DNA of 64,000 bases, from positions 3,286,001 to 3,350,000 of the forward strand of contig NZ_CP036274.1 in NCBI RefSeq assembly GCF_007747655.1, in the 5' to 3' direction. This document shows positions 54,007-63,595 of this stretch, piece by piece; position 1 is the stretch's first letter, and each line of letters begins with the position of its first letter. The translations under genes and the position numbers were made by a program. Origin of the DNA: Anatilimnocola aggregata. GTDB taxonomy: Bacteria; Planctomycetota; Planctomycetia; Pirellulales; Pirellulaceae. Below the pieces are notes generated by a model, which was not told the origin of the DNA, did not search any database, and saw only the letters and a list, made by a program, of their open reading frames with translations.

Positions 54007-54927
54007 CTATCGCGGCGTTCGTTTCACTTCGGCATTCAGAATTGCCAGTAGTCGATCAACCTCTGCCTGCGTCTCGGCGTCCAAGTTCCACGAGTTGGGT
54101 CGCCGCCGCAAATCGGTCGCGAACAGCCCGCGCTGATGCAGGATGTACTTTTCAATTGCCAAGAAGCCATCGAGTCCCGCTTGCAGCTGCAGGGCAACCA
54201 GAGCGCAGACCGGAAAGTAAAGTCGATAGGCGGTCGCATCGTCGCCGCGCACGAGTGCTTGCCAGAGCGGCACGATGGCATCGAGATATTCCATGCCCGG
54301 CATGGTCCCGGCAATACCGCGGCGAAAGCTATCGATCAGCAGGATTCCGCCAGAGCCTTCGTACACGCGCGCCTGCCCGCTGGTCATGTCTCGCAGTTCG
54401 GAAAGGAGCGGCCCAATGGGCGACGCTTCGGGTTTGAAGAGAATCTTCTCGTTGCCGTAACGCTTGAGAAGTTCGGCCTGCACGCTGATAGGAATGCTCT
54501 TGCCGACATATCCCGAAGCATCTTGCACAATTACAGGCAAGGGCGAAGCGTCGGCCAGGCTGGCATAATAGTGCAGCAATTCCTCCGCCGGGACGCCGCA
54601 CGAAATAGGCGGCACGGCCATTACCGCATCGCAGCCCGCGGCAGCAGCCCGGCGTGTGAATATCAACGCCTGCTTCACACTTTCGGCACCCACGCTCATT
54701 ACCACGCAACCTCGGCCCGCAGTGATGGCGGCCAGTTCGTCGGTTAGTTGCAGTCGTTCGTCGTGCGTCAGTCGCAGCAGTTCGCTAACCATGCCAGTGC
54801 AAACGCCATCGGCCCCCACGTCGATGGCCCAATCGATCTGCTTCCTCAAACTCGCATAGTCAATTTCATCTCCGGCAGTAAAGGGTGTATGTGCAATCGG
54901 CAGAACGCCGCGGATGGGACGGGGCAT
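54007..54927 (-). CDS. DapA-superfamily aldolase/lyase
   Basis: 306 residues forming a TIM barrel of the DHDPS/NAL superfamily. The Schiff-base lysine is likely Lys165 in LFKPEA. The usual GTTGE pocket reads GMVSE (45-49) and the Tyr region reads QDASGY (135-140), so the substrate probably differs from aspartate-semialdehyde condensation. It is the last gene of an MFS-pdxA-DapA run with short spacing (30 bases after pdxA). This context suggests a catabolic aldolase acting on a sugar acid or similar. ATG start. Confidence 0.9.
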   Translation of the reverse strand: MPRPIRGVLPIAHTPFTAGDEIDYASLRKQIDWAIDVGADGVCTGMVSELLRLTHDERLQLTDELAAITAGRGCVVMSVGAESVKQALIFTRRAAAAGCDAVMAVPPISCGVPAEELLHYYASLADASPLPVIVQDASGYVGKSIPISVQAELLKRYGNEKILFKPEASPIGPLLSELRDMTSGQARVYEGSGGILLIDSFRRGIAGTMPGMEYLDAIVPLWQALVRGDDATAYRLYFPVCALVALQLQAGLDGFLAIEKYILHQRGLFATDLRRRPNSWNLDAETQAEVDRLLAILNAEVKRTPR

Positions 54928-54957
54928 GAGCAGACTTTCTAATTTCGGTTAGTGGAT

Positions 54958-55965
54958 TCAATGAGGTTGAACGGCCAGTTTTGCAGCCAGCCGAACTGCG
55001 GCAAACAGGCTGCTGGGACCGGCGATTCCTTGCCAGGCGATATCGAACGCGGTGCCATGATCGACGCTGGTTCGAATCACGGGCAGACCTAGCGTGGTGT
55101 TAATCGCAGTATCGAAAGCCAGGGCCTTCAGCGGAATGTGACCTTGGTCGTGGTACATGCAAATGTAAGCATCGGTCGCCGCCCGCCGCCACGTGAGAAA
55201 GCAAGTGTCGGGAGGCAACGGCCCTTCGATCTGAATTCCTTTCGCCCTGGCCATGGCTAACGCTGGTGCGATGATCCGTTCCTCTTCGCGATTGCCGAAC
55301 AGACCATCTTCGCCCGCGTGCGGATTGAGTCCGCAGCAGACCAGCTTCGGTTCCCGCTCGCGCAGTCTGCGCATCGCGGCGTGCGTGAGTTCGATCACTT
55401 CGAGAATCCGCTCACTGGTGAGCAACTGCGGCACTTCGTGATAGCCGACATGCGCGGTGACAAAGCTGCAGGTGATCTCGGGGGACGTGAGCATCATGCA
55501 CCAGCGGTCCACTTGCATCCGCTCGGCGAGAATCTCGGTATGTCCCGGGTAATGATGCCCCGCGGCATGCAGGGCCGCTTTGTTGATGGGGCCTGTGCAA
55601 ATGCCGGCAATCTCGCCCGCCAGCCCCGCTGCAATCGCCCGGTCAAGATACTGATAGGCCGCGTGACCTGTGTTCGCATTCACGCGGCACGGGATCACGT
55701 CGACGGCGGTCACGCACTGCAAGTCCAGCACCGCGGGCACAGTAATGGTGCGGTGTTTCTCGGGCCACTCGGCAGTGGTGATGACTGGTGCATTGAACGT
55801 CCAGCCTAAGTGCGCTGCTACGCGCTGCAGCACGCCGGCATCGCCAAAGATGATCGGCGTCACTTCGCGCGCAAGCTCTTCATTCTGCAGCAATCGCAGG
55901 CAGAGTTCGGGACCAACCCCGGCGGGGTCTCCCATGGTCACGGCAATTCGGGGAAGCGGGTTCAT
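54958..55965 (-). CDS. pdxA: PdxA-family dehydrogenase (4-hydroxythreonine-4-phosphate type)
   Basis: 335 residues. MGDPAGVGPE near the N terminus and GHHYPGHTEIL and MYHDQGHIPLKAL further on carry the metal-binding histidines of PdxA. The canonical enzyme makes the pyridoxine precursor. Related PdxA2-type enzymes act in four-carbon sugar-acid breakdown, so the operon with an MFS transporter and a DapA-like lyase leaves both roles open. The ATG at 55965 is preferred over the in-frame start at 55992, which abuts the MFS stop codon. Confidence 0.93.
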   Translation of the reverse strand: MNPLPRIAVTMGDPAGVGPELCLRLLQNEELAREVTPIIFGDAGVLQRVAAHLGWTFNAPVITTAEWPEKHRTITVPAVLDLQCVTAVDVIPCRVNANTGHAAYQYLDRAIAAGLAGEIAGICTGPINKAALHAAGHHYPGHTEILAERMQVDRWCMMLTSPEITCSFVTAHVGYHEVPQLLTSERILEVIELTHAAMRRLREREPKLVCCGLNPHAGEDGLFGNREEERIIAPALAMARAKGIQIEGPLPPDTCFLTWRRAATDAYICMYHDQGHIPLKALAFDTAINTTLGLPVIRTSVDHGTAFDIAWQGIAGPSSLFAAVRLAAKLAVQPH

Positions 55966-55992
55966 GGAATCGTGAGCGGATTGCAGGAGCAA

Positions 55993-57270
55993 CTAAACTC
56001 TGAGTTTAGCCGAAGCGCCGGCGTCGCGCGGTAAGTAGAACAGCCAGCCGATGGCCGAGAGTCGCATGATCGTCCCCACGATGAATGCCAAGTGAAAGCG
56101 ATCGACCGAGACCGGTCCCAGCGGCACGGGCGAAGTGCGCGGCAACTGGTCAAACAGCACCCCGAATAGTACCGAACTGGCAGCAGTCACCAATCCACCT
56201 AGGGCAAAGTACAGGCTGATATACGGGGGCGAGTTTTCACCCGGCGACAACTTGAGCATCAGGTGGGGCAGGCAGACGTTCAATCCGGCGTAGGCGATCC
56301 AACAGAGATAGGCACCGGTCAGCCACAGGGGATGTTCGCGCGTGGCTAACGGAAAAAAGAGAAGCGCGATTGAAACGATCACTTGTGAACCAATCATGAT
56401 CGCGCGCGAGTTACCTCGATCGGCCCAGTAGCCAATCAGCGGGGCAACGATGATCTGGCCAATGTGCATTAGCGCTATCAGGAACAATGTCTTCTCGACT
56501 GGCAACTTCAGCACCACAATGGGGAAGAAGGCTTGGGCCGCTTGAGTTACTCCATTGGCCAATCCGGCGTAACACCAAAAGCCGAGCAGTGGACGGAAAC
56601 GATCGTCGGTGATGGCTGCGAGGAGTTGCCGGGTGGTGTCGTTGGGTTTGCTGATGAGTGGCGGCTCAGGCATCCAGATGAGCGGGACGATGGCCAGGAT
56701 CATGCACCATGCTCCGGCTAGCGCCGGGCCAGCCAATGTCTCCCAACGACCGATCGAGGGATCCCACAGCGGATACCACTTGGCGAAGCCCGCAGCGGCG
56801 AGAATGCCGACGATTTGCCCAACGGCCATCAGCGAGGTGCGCAGGCCGATAAACGAACCTCGGGTGGCAGACGCCGCAACATCTCCCAGCCACGACCAGA
56901 GGGCAATCACGCCCAGGAACATCGCGAAGTGCCAACCGCCCCACAGGGTAACCAGCCAGAAAAGCTTCAGCCGTTCATCGATGGCTGACTTCGGCTCGCA
57001 CACAATTGGCAACGCCAAGAGCAACAAGCAACTGAGCAGAAAAGCGGCGACAGCGAACCACTTGCGGCTGCCAATCCAGCGCAGAATTGCCGGAGCGAAA
57101 AGCCTTAAACCGCCGGCCAGATTGGGGCTGGCAACAATCAGCCCGATCGCGATTCCTTCGGCACCCAACTCGCGCGCCAGGTAAGTCACCAGCGTGGTGC
57201 TTACCAGCCCATTTCCCAAACCCCAAAACAACCCATTGAGATGCGCTTGCCAAAGCGTGGTCGGGCGCAT
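55993..57270 (-). CDS. MFS transporter
   Basis: 425 residues with about twelve membrane helices. No strong family motif identifies the substrate; Arg/Gly-rich cytoplasmic loops such as GYWADRGNSRAIMIG between the halves fit the major facilitator superfamily. It is upstream of and abuts pdxA, then the DapA-like gene, so it probably imports the substrate of that pathway. Start is the ATG before RPTTLWQAHLNGLFWGLGNG. Confidence 0.88.
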   Translation of the reverse strand: MRPTTLWQAHLNGLFWGLGNGLVSTTLVTYLARELGAEGIAIGLIVASPNLAGGLRLFAPAILRWIGSRKWFAVAAFLLSCLLLLALPIVCEPKSAIDERLKLFWLVTLWGGWHFAMFLGVIALWSWLGDVAASATRGSFIGLRTSLMAVGQIVGILAAAGFAKWYPLWDPSIGRWETLAGPALAGAWCMILAIVPLIWMPEPPLISKPNDTTRQLLAAITDDRFRPLLGFWCYAGLANGVTQAAQAFFPIVVLKLPVEKTLFLIALMHIGQIIVAPLIGYWADRGNSRAIMIGSQVIVSIALLFFPLATREHPLWLTGAYLCWIAYAGLNVCLPHLMLKLSPGENSPPYISLYFALGGLVTAASSVLFGVLFDQLPRTSPVPLGPVSVDRFHLAFIVGTIMRLSAIGWLFYLPRDAGASAKLRV

Positions 57271-57330
57271 CGTGCGGAAGACCTGTCACTGCGGAGCTAC
57301 TTGGTAAGTGTCGTTGTGGAAATAATATTC

Positions 57331-58338
57331 TTAGAAGTCAGCCGGCAACTTGGTGGATTGCCAGTCGGGCTCGGGTGAAGCATTCGTTGGATTGGCGGGA
57401 TCCTTAGTCTTCGCGCCGTGGGATGTCATTAGCAGGCAGAACACTCCATAGTCGACGGTTTCCGCCATAAACTTCGCTGAACCATCTGCGTAGCAAACCA
57501 CAAAGCCGCCAGGATGCTGGCTGGAGGGACGGGCATAGTCACTGCTACCGGATAGGGGAGAGCCAGTCCCTTGAGCTCGCGCGTCGTAGTTTTTGTTCAA
57601 TCCCTTGGAACTGGTTGGCTGTGACGTAACGCTTGATACCGCTTCCCACATCACACCGCACAAGTGTTCCTCGGAGGCTTCACGCCAGTCATAAACATCC
57701 AAGTTCTCAAGGAACTGCAAGGTATTCGTTGCCCCATCGCCGTTGGCAATATCTCCACTCGTGCTCTGGAAGATTTTGAACGTGTCACTCGACCCCTTGA
57801 GCCGATCGTCGAGAGCCCCATTGGCAAAATAGTCGAGTGCATTCGAGCCGCTGACGGCAGCGTTAATTCGTCCTGAATTGGCCGCATAGGACGACTTAAA
57901 GGCTTTCACGCTATCGCTATTATCGGAATTGTCAGAAGCACATACCAGACTCTTAAATGCGCCGCCCGATACTTTCCCCAAACCTCCTGTGGGTGGAGAA
58001 GCGGCATTCGTCGCCAGGTCGGTAGTGACATCGGGACGCCCCAGCGAATCTGCCAATGCATGGACCCAGTTCAAGGCATGGGTCGTGTCGGTAGCGTTGG
58101 TCGGTCTGGCCGAAGCGTGTGGATAAAACCAGCGCGAGGGGGGCAGATGCTGTTTGCTCGATTCGTAGTATTTGGTAGCGAGCCCAATCTGCTTCATGTT
58201 ATTGAGGCACGCCATTCGTCTCGCTGCTTCTCTCGCCATTTGCACCGCTGGCAAGAGCAACGCCATCAGCACGCCAATGATGGCGATGACGACTAGAAGC
58301 TCGACGACCGTAAACGCCTGCCGACTGTTGCGACCCAT
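57331..58338 (-). CDS. DUF1559 protein with prepilin-type N terminus (1 of 3)
   Basis: 335 residues. The N terminus has the prepilin motif [17 protein letters not shown], cleaved after the preceding residue and anchored by the hydrophobic helix, then [20 protein letters not shown]. The C terminus has the H-x9-DG pattern ([13 protein letters not shown]) typical of DUF1559. These are pseudopilin-like proteins abundant in planctomycetes, of unknown role. The ATG at 58338 has a GGAGGGGG Shine-Dalgarno and matches the family start; an upstream extension to 58461 is spurious. Confidence 0.94.
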   Translation of the reverse strand: MGRNSRQAFTVVELLVVIAIIGVLMALLLPAVQMAREAARRMACLNNMKQIGLATKYYESSKQHLPPSRWFYPHASARPTNATDTTHALNWVHALADSLGRPDVTTDLATNAASPPTGGLGKVSGGAFKSLVCASDNSDNSDSVKAFKSSYAANSGRINAAVSGSNALDYFANGALDDRLKGSSDTFKIFQSTSGDIANGDGATNTLQFLENLDVYDWREASEEHLCGVMWEAVSSVTSQPTSSKGLNKNYDARAQGTGSPLSGSSDYARPSSQHPGGFVVCYADGSAKFMAETVDYGVFCLLMTSHGAKTKDPANPTNASPEPDWQSTKLPADF

Positions 58339-58750
58339 GTGAATTGCCCCCTCCAACTTGTGCGTGCGTGCCGTTCCTGTTCCGTGGCGTTCGAATCTGT
58401 TCCGAGATGCGAACGGTTCTTCTCTGCCGCTCATTCTGACCGCGGCAACTAGCGCTGGCAATTATCCCCCAGCAGTCTTAACAAGTGGGCTGCTCATCCT
58501 CGGCACTGCCGTTGTTTGATTCGGCTGCGAATCAACATCGGCTCCAGTCGAACCACATGCGCTGGCAGATGATGCTTGCGCAGGGGGAACCAAGCCAAAA
58601 CTTCGTGCTGTCAGATGAGAGAACCGCCACAGATAAGATGCTTCAATTGTCGCAAAGGGGAACAGCCATGTCGAGTTCGCGTCAGGAAAAAATCTCGAAA
58701 TCTTCGCAATCGAGCGTTTTCGCCGGGCCTGCGGTGGGGCGACAGGAACC
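58339..58750. other. 412-base gap between DUF1559 copies 1 and 2
   Basis: Holds the Shine-Dalgarno and promoter side of copy 1 and the 3' side of copy 2. No structure, RNA or further gene recognised. Confidence 0.4.
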
Positions 58751-59677
58751 TTATGGCACGCTCACCGGTTCGCCGTCATCGCGATTGGCTATGCGATCGA
58801 GGGTCGTCAAATCGGTGGTCACGCTCAATGTTTTCACCGCGCCATCGCCAAACACGAACTGGCAAACCGCGGGGTGATAACTGCCGAAATTGCCGCCGGC
58901 GCGAATATCTCGCACGATCGGGGCACCCGTCCCCAGCTTTTTGAACGAACCGGAATGGTCGCCATTCCAGATGGAACTGTCTTTCTGCGTGGTTTGATTC
59001 AACTGGACATGCTTCTCGCCATAGAACACCGTGTTGCTCAATCCGTCCGTAATGTTACTGAATTTTAGTGGACGACCCCCACGATACCAAAAGGGTCCGT
59101 TCGCCCGGTTGTCTTCGGTGACGGCAACCATCACGCCGCCGCCCGAGTCGTACGTCATCCCCGGAATGTAGTCTGTTCGGCCAGCGGGCGTACCGGCATT
59201 CGAGGCATAGTCACCAACGCCGCCGGGTGTATGAGGCGTCACGCCATCCTGATGCTTATCGCCATCGGGAATGGTCAACTTCGCCCGTTGCCGCGAAGGA
59301 CACAGATAAAACTTCATGGTCCGCTCGCGAGCGTCGGCAGCTTGGGTGTAATAGGTCTTGGTGAGATCCCATTTTTCGAACTCGTTTCGCGATTCGATAA
59401 ACGGCAGCATGATCAGAAATGAGGTCTCGCGCGTGTCGTACCGCGAATAGGGAATGTACCCATAGGTGTCGTGATAGTTCTGCACTGCCAGCCCGATTTG
59501 CTTCAGGTGGTTGCCGCACTGCATGCGGCGGGCAGACTCGCGGGCCGATTGAACCGCCGGCAACAAGAGAGCGACCAGCACACCGATGATCGCAATCACG
59601 ACGAGGAGTTCCACGAGGGTAAACCCCCGCTTATGTCGTTGGTCGGTTGGAGAGGACTGGTCCGCTGGAGAAGACAT
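58751..59677 (-). CDS. DUF1559 protein with prepilin-type N terminus (2 of 3)
   Basis: 308 residues. Prepilin motif [17 protein letters not shown] follows a short polar N terminus (KRG), then [20 protein letters not shown]. The C-terminal [12 protein letters not shown] fits H-x9-DG. The ATG at 59677 has GGAG upstream. It is divergent from the lipoprotein gene at 59879; the two may share a control region. It lies 412 bases upstream of DUF1559 copy 1 on the same strand. Like copy 1, its function is unknown. Confidence 0.94.
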   Translation of the reverse strand: MSSPADQSSPTDQRHKRGFTLVELLVVIAIIGVLVALLLPAVQSARESARRMQCGNHLKQIGLAVQNYHDTYGYIPYSRYDTRETSFLIMLPFIESRNEFEKWDLTKTYYTQAADARERTMKFYLCPSRQRAKLTIPDGDKHQDGVTPHTPGGVGDYASNAGTPAGRTDYIPGMTYDSGGGVMVAVTEDNRANGPFWYRGGRPLKFSNITDGLSNTVFYGEKHVQLNQTTQKDSSIWNGDHSGSFKKLGTGAPIVRDIRAGGNFGSYHPAVCQFVFGDGAVKTLSVTTDLTTLDRIANRDDGEPVSVP

Positions 59678-59878
59678 GACCGAGACTCCGCCGCTTTGGA
59701 TATGCTCGCTCGCAAGACAATACGTAGCCGAAGCGAATCCTAAGTGTTTTTGCGCGCCGAAGTCAATCAATTCCGCATAAATCTGCCACCGCGAGGTTTT
59801 GACAGTTGAATTTTGCTACCGCAATTCCTTACAGTCAGCAGCACTCGACTCTCCCCGCCTGACGTTATGAGGTTGGCC

Positions 59879-60316
59879 ATGCGTGTTCCTTTCCCCGTGC
59901 CCGTTTGTTTCGCCTGGATAGTGGTTGGCCTGCTCGCAGTTGCCGGTTGCAGTCAACGCACGGTGCCGGTAACCGGCCAGATCACGATCAAAAACGAACC
60001 GAACGCCGCCAAGCTGGCTGGCTATGGCGTGATGTTCGAACTGGCCGAAGCGGGCCCCGATGGCAAACTGGTCAGCAGCTTAGGGGAAGTTGATGCTGAT
60101 GGAAAGTTTGCCCTCAGCACGCTCGGCAGTAACGACGGAGCCTATCCCGGCAAGTATCGCGTGGCGATCACGCCCCCGATACCAATGGGAGACGATCCGC
60201 ACCCGAAGCCCGTCATTCACAGTCGCTATCACGACCTGAACAGTTCGGGGCTAGAAGCAGTCATCGGGGCCAACGGCACCCAGTTCACTTGGGAACTCGA
60301 TCCACCGGGTAAGTGA
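59879..60316 (+). CDS. small lipoprotein, carboxypeptidase-regulatory-like fold
   Basis: 145 residues. The lipobox LLAVAGC gives Cys24. The mature part begins VPVTGQITIKNEP and contains LGEVDADGKFALSTLG and PGKYRVAITPP, the pattern of a transthyretin or carboxypeptidase-regulatory-like beta sandwich, as in many planctomycete lipoproteins next to DUF1559 genes. The ATG at 59879 has GAGG 9 bases upstream; an upstream ATG at 59867 is less likely. Divergent from DUF1559 copy 2. Function unknown. Confidence 0.8.
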   Translation: MRVPFPVPVCFAWIVVGLLAVAGCSQRTVPVTGQITIKNEPNAAKLAGYGVMFELAEAGPDGKLVSSLGEVDADGKFALSTLGSNDGAYPGKYRVAITPPIPMGDDPHPKPVIHSRYHDLNSSGLEAVIGANGTQFTWELDPPGK

Positions 60317-60499
60317 ACCGTCATCGCCGAGAGGTTAATCAACACCCCCCTTTTGCGTGCATCACAGGCAAGCCGTTTCGTGACAACGAATTGCGTTCAA
60401 ATTGCGAGTTCCGAAAACATCCTATTTGTTGATAAACCGTATGCGTTCATGCCAGCCTGATGTCGCGGTACTGACCCTCAGTTCGCAGTATTTCAGGTA

Positions 60500-60518
60500 A
60501 CCCGAAGCGTGAGCGAGG
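60500..60518 (+). repeat. 19-bp dispersed repeat, copy 1
   Basis: ACCCGAAGCGTGAGCGAGG, exactly the reverse complement of 60647-60665. Confidence 0.75.
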
Positions 60519-60646
60519 CGCGTGCTGATCGCGGTTAAGAACTGTCGCGACTGCTAGACCATTCGCTTTAGCCCACGCGATCGCGCGCCCCGAGTCGCCC
60601 CAACGATTCAAGTGAGCTCTGCGCGTCCGTATCTCCGTTTCGCTTT

Positions 60647-60665
60647 CCTCGCTCACGCTTCGGGT
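60647..60665 (-). repeat. 19-bp dispersed repeat, copy 2
   Basis: Inverted copy of 60500-60518, 128 bases further on. The two could pair into a long hairpin, but the word also looks like a recurring intergenic element. Confidence 0.75.
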
Positions 60666-60803
60666 CTCCTAAATAAGCCGTACTAGCGTGTGCGACTCCC
60701 ACGCCGCGAGCGCGCATTCCTTCTACCAGGTTGCCAAACAGCCGCTCTATTTATGACGACTTATTGATTAAGTGTCAAGTAACAGGCGCCGATATTTTCG
60801 CGT

Positions 60804-61244
60804 TTACTTGGTAACAATCTCGATATTTGCCTGGTCGGTTCCGCCGGCCGGAACTTCTAACTCGTAACTCCCATCCGTATAACGCGCAGGGACTTTCTCC
60901 GGTTCGGCGAGCTTCAGGTCATCGTCGGCGGCCTCGGCAAAAACGGCGGTCGCAATTGTTACCCGATGTTTGCCCACCAGGGCGCCGGGTTGCTCGGGGG
61001 TGATGAGTTCGAGCGTAAACTTTCCCTCGGCATCGGTCTTGGCGAACGAACCGCTGGCGGAACTTGCCGCGGCCGATTTGTCCGTGACCGGTTGAAAGGT
61101 GATATTCGCGCCGACGAGGGGCCGGCCATCGAGCGTGACCTTGCCGGAGACGGGCACAATGTTGGCGCTGGGTCGAGCACAGCCAGCGAACTGCGCGGCA
61201 GCGGCCAACGCGACCAAGACAAACAAGGCGCGACCAGACTTCAC
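60804..61244 (-). CDS. small lipoprotein, transthyretin-like fold
   Basis: 146 residues from a GTG start. Leader VALAAAAQFAGC is a lipobox (Cys22). The mature region has VSGKVTLDGRPLVGANITF and DAEGKFTLELITPEQPGALVGKHRVTI, the beta-sandwich pattern of carboxypeptidase-regulatory/transthyretin-like domains. It follows DUF1559 copy 3 by 46 bases on the same strand, so they are probably co-transcribed. The GTG is the only start that leaves a proper lipoprotein leader. Confidence 0.82.
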   Translation of the reverse strand: MKSGRALFVLVALAAAAQFAGCARPSANIVPVSGKVTLDGRPLVGANITFQPVTDKSAAASSASGSFAKTDAEGKFTLELITPEQPGALVGKHRVTIATAVFAEAADDDLKLAEPEKVPARYTDGSYELEVPAGGTDQANIEIVTK

Positions 61245-61290
61245 GGCGATTGTTCCGATGGTGAGAGAGTCGGGGCAACGATGCGGGCGA

Positions 61291-62277
61291 TTACTGCGAC
61301 GTTTCGCCGCCGTTAATGGTGGCCAAATCGCAGAAGAGGTTGATATCGATGGTGGGTGAGATCGAGCGCGCCGAGCCATCGACATTGATGAACTGAATCC
61401 CGCCCGGGTGAAAGCTGCCCCAGCCGCGTTTGCAAGGATTGGCGCCCCCGGTGCCTCCGATCGCCACGCAGCGATCGAAGTCATTCAGCAGCACGCGCGA
61501 CTGCGGGGTAGCTGCACCTTGATTGTAAGAGGTGTAGCTATAGCCCCAAAAAGTGCGCCGGCGCGGATGTGTTTTGGTCGAGTATTCGCCCACCATCAGC
61601 GTATTTGAAGTGCCGTCCTGCACCGTGCCGATCCGTTCTTGTATTGGCAAGCCGCTGTCATAAATATGCAGCACCCCGGCCCACGACTTGTCTTGATTGC
61701 TGTATTGATTCGTGTCCCACCAGCCGTTGCCGTCCGACTTTCCCTGCATGCCGCGGTAACTCCCTCCCATGAACTCGATGTTGTTGGTCCCGGCCGGGCC
61801 ACTTTCGGGCACCAACTTTTGCTTCGTCTTCAGTTCACTGGGGCACTCATACAACTTGATGTACTGCTCGCGGACGAACTGGTTCGCGGCGTCTTCGTTG
61901 TTCTTCGCAAAGTCATACTTCTCGACCAGGGCTGTCTGTTCCAAGTAGGGCAAGATCGAAATCGACCACGAAGTGAAACTGGGTGTGGCACAGCAACCCC
62001 CCAAGGTGATGTTGCCCGGCGGAAAGTAGAGGAACGTATCGTGATAATTGTGCAGGGCGATGCCGATCTGCTTGAGGTTGTTCTGGCAGGTCGAGCGACG
62101 GGCCGATTCGCGGGCTGATTGCACGGCGGGGAGTAGCAGCGCCACCAGGACCCCGATGATGGCGATGACGACGAGCAATTCGACGAGCGTGAATCCGTGA
62201 AGCAGCCTGAAATCGCGAAACTTGGTTCGCTGACGAAACGAAGACATCCTGCGCTGGCGGGAGAGTTGACCAGTCAT
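61291..62277 (-). CDS. DUF1559 protein with prepilin-type N terminus (3 of 3)
   Basis: 328 residues. Prepilin motif [17 protein letters not shown] follows a basic N terminus ([19 protein letters not shown]), then [33 protein letters not shown] fits H-x9-DG. The start is uncertain: ATG at 62277 or at 62247, neither with a clear Shine-Dalgarno. It leads a two-gene unit with the transthyretin-like lipoprotein. Function unknown. Confidence 0.93.
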   Translation of the reverse strand: MTGQLSRQRRMSSFRQRTKFRDFRLLHGFTLVELLVVIAIIGVLVALLLPAVQSARESARRSTCQNNLKQIGIALHNYHDTFLYFPPGNITLGGCCATPSFTSWSISILPYLEQTALVEKYDFAKNNEDAANQFVREQYIKLYECPSELKTKQKLVPESGPAGTNNIEFMGGSYRGMQGKSDGNGWWDTNQYSNQDKSWAGVLHIYDSGLPIQERIGTVQDGTSNTLMVGEYSTKTHPRRRTFWGYSYTSYNQGAATPQSRVLLNDFDRCVAIGGTGGANPCKRGWGSFHPGGIQFINVDGSARSISPTIDINLFCDLATINGGETSQ

Positions 62278-62446
62278 GTTCGTTGGCCTTGTCGGTTCCG
62301 CTGACTGCGGAATTTGCACGGGAATTCGCCGTTTACCGCTTTGCAGAATGGTGGCAGGAAAATTCCGCAAAATGGCTAGAAAAGTTTCACCTAAGCTAAG
62401 CAAACTTCGCCTGCGATGCAAGTTGAACGTAGCGAAGTTTTGCCGA

Positions 62447-63502
62447 TTACGATGCTGCAGCCGGCTGCGAAGCTTGCGGCGCAACTCGAACATCCACCAA
62501 CCCGGGTTCCGGCTCGCTCTGGGTGAACTGCACGGGGAGAAACCGCTGGATGATATCGATATGCGTGAGCGAGTGGCCGCTGAGCGTGCAGGTGCGGAAT
62601 TCGCTGGCTTGGCCCTGGTGGGCGGCGATTGCCAACGGGAGCATCAGTTGGTCGGCCAGGTGCGGACCAACGGGGGCTGCGTGAGCGAGATACTCCTCCG
62701 TTTCTTGCCAGGCACGTCGCGCAACTTCTTCAGCCCGCACACCCCGCTCGCCAAAAGCGACGAAGAGTTCGGTCACGTGTTCGAATTCGAGTTCGATGAG
62801 AACGACATTGCCGCAGCCGTGCGCCGGAACTTCCTCAGCCTTTAGCCATTCTTTGGCCCAGCCCGAGAGGCGTCGCAGTTCGTGACATTCACGCTCGGCG
62901 ATTGTTTTGGGCAAGTTTGCCACCAGCGCGCGAGCCCTTTGCTTGAGCAATTTGCCCCGCGCGAGCAACTGCAGCCCAACCAGCGGCTCGCGCGGTTCGA
63001 TATAGACACGCAGGCGACCTCCACCAGCTGGATAGAAACCGTGGCGCTCGAGTTCCAGTTGCAGGCCGGGACCAAGTTGGCGCACGAGTGGTGCATAGCT
63101 GCGCTGTAAGAAGTCGACCGGTGGCGCGAGCGGGTTGTGCGTTCCCCCTTCGATGACGAGCGACGACGGGCCGCTGGCCACGAGCAGCGGGGCGAGCACC
63201 GTTTGCAGCACCAGCGACGCACTCCCCGCCGTGCCAATCGAAAACGTGTACTCGCCGGGCTGGACCTCGCCCGGTTCGAACCAGAGTTGCGACGAACCGA
63301 GCGCGGCGCCGCGCAGCCTGGCACTGCTAATCGCGGCCGAGGCCTGCACGGCGACCAGATGCTGCTTGGCCAGGCCGCTGTTCTTGCGCTTGGCGCGAAT
63401 GTTCTGCAGCATCACAGGTTGGCCAGTGACGAGCGAGAGCGCGAGGGACGATCGCACGATTTGTCCGCCCCCCTCCCCTGCCGAGCCATCGATCTCGATC
63501 AT
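62447..63502 (-). CDS. rtcA: RNA 3'-terminal phosphate cyclase
   Basis: 351 residues. The N terminus has [21 protein letters not shown], the first family block. [14 protein letters not shown] near the C terminus carries the AMP-accepting histidine, His281. It converts RNA 3' phosphates to 2',3'-cyclic phosphates using ATP. The ATG at 63502 has a GAGGGA Shine-Dalgarno; an in-frame ATG 30 bases upstream is possible. No rtcB or rtcR is visible in this window. Upstream on the same strand is the STN-like gene. Confidence 0.95.
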   Translation of the reverse strand: MIEIDGSAGEGGGQIVRSSLALSLVTGQPVMLQNIRAKRKNSGLAKQHLVAVQASAAISSARLRGAALGSSQLWFEPGEVQPGEYTFSIGTAGSASLVLQTVLAPLLVASGPSSLVIEGGTHNPLAPPVDFLQRSYAPLVRQLGPGLQLELERHGFYPAGGGRLRVYIEPREPLVGLQLLARGKLLKQRARALVANLPKTIAERECHELRRLSGWAKEWLKAEEVPAHGCGNVVLIELEFEHVTELFVAFGERGVRAEEVARRAWQETEEYLAHAAPVGPHLADQLMLPLAIAAHQGQASEFRTCTLSGHSLTHIDIIQRFLPVQFTQSEPEPGLVDVRVAPQASQPAAAS

Positions 63503-63595
63503 GGTTCCCTCGCCAAATGTTTTTCGATTCAACTAGCAAGAGAGCCCGGCGTGGCCAGGGTTCGCGATGAAGTGGATTGAACTCACCGCGTCGAG

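Larger units (their letters stand above)
60317..60803. other. 487-base gap with paired CCCGAAGCGTGAGCGAGG repeats
   Basis: Between two convergent lipoprotein genes. It contains two inverted copies of a 19-base word (listed below) and no gene I can support. The region between the copies has no obvious coding signal. Confidence 0.5.

Noticed and set aside
60447-60656. 69-residue reverse-strand frame
   Set aside because: Its ends lie in or near dispersed 19-base repeats; composition and lack of a Shine-Dalgarno argue against a gene.
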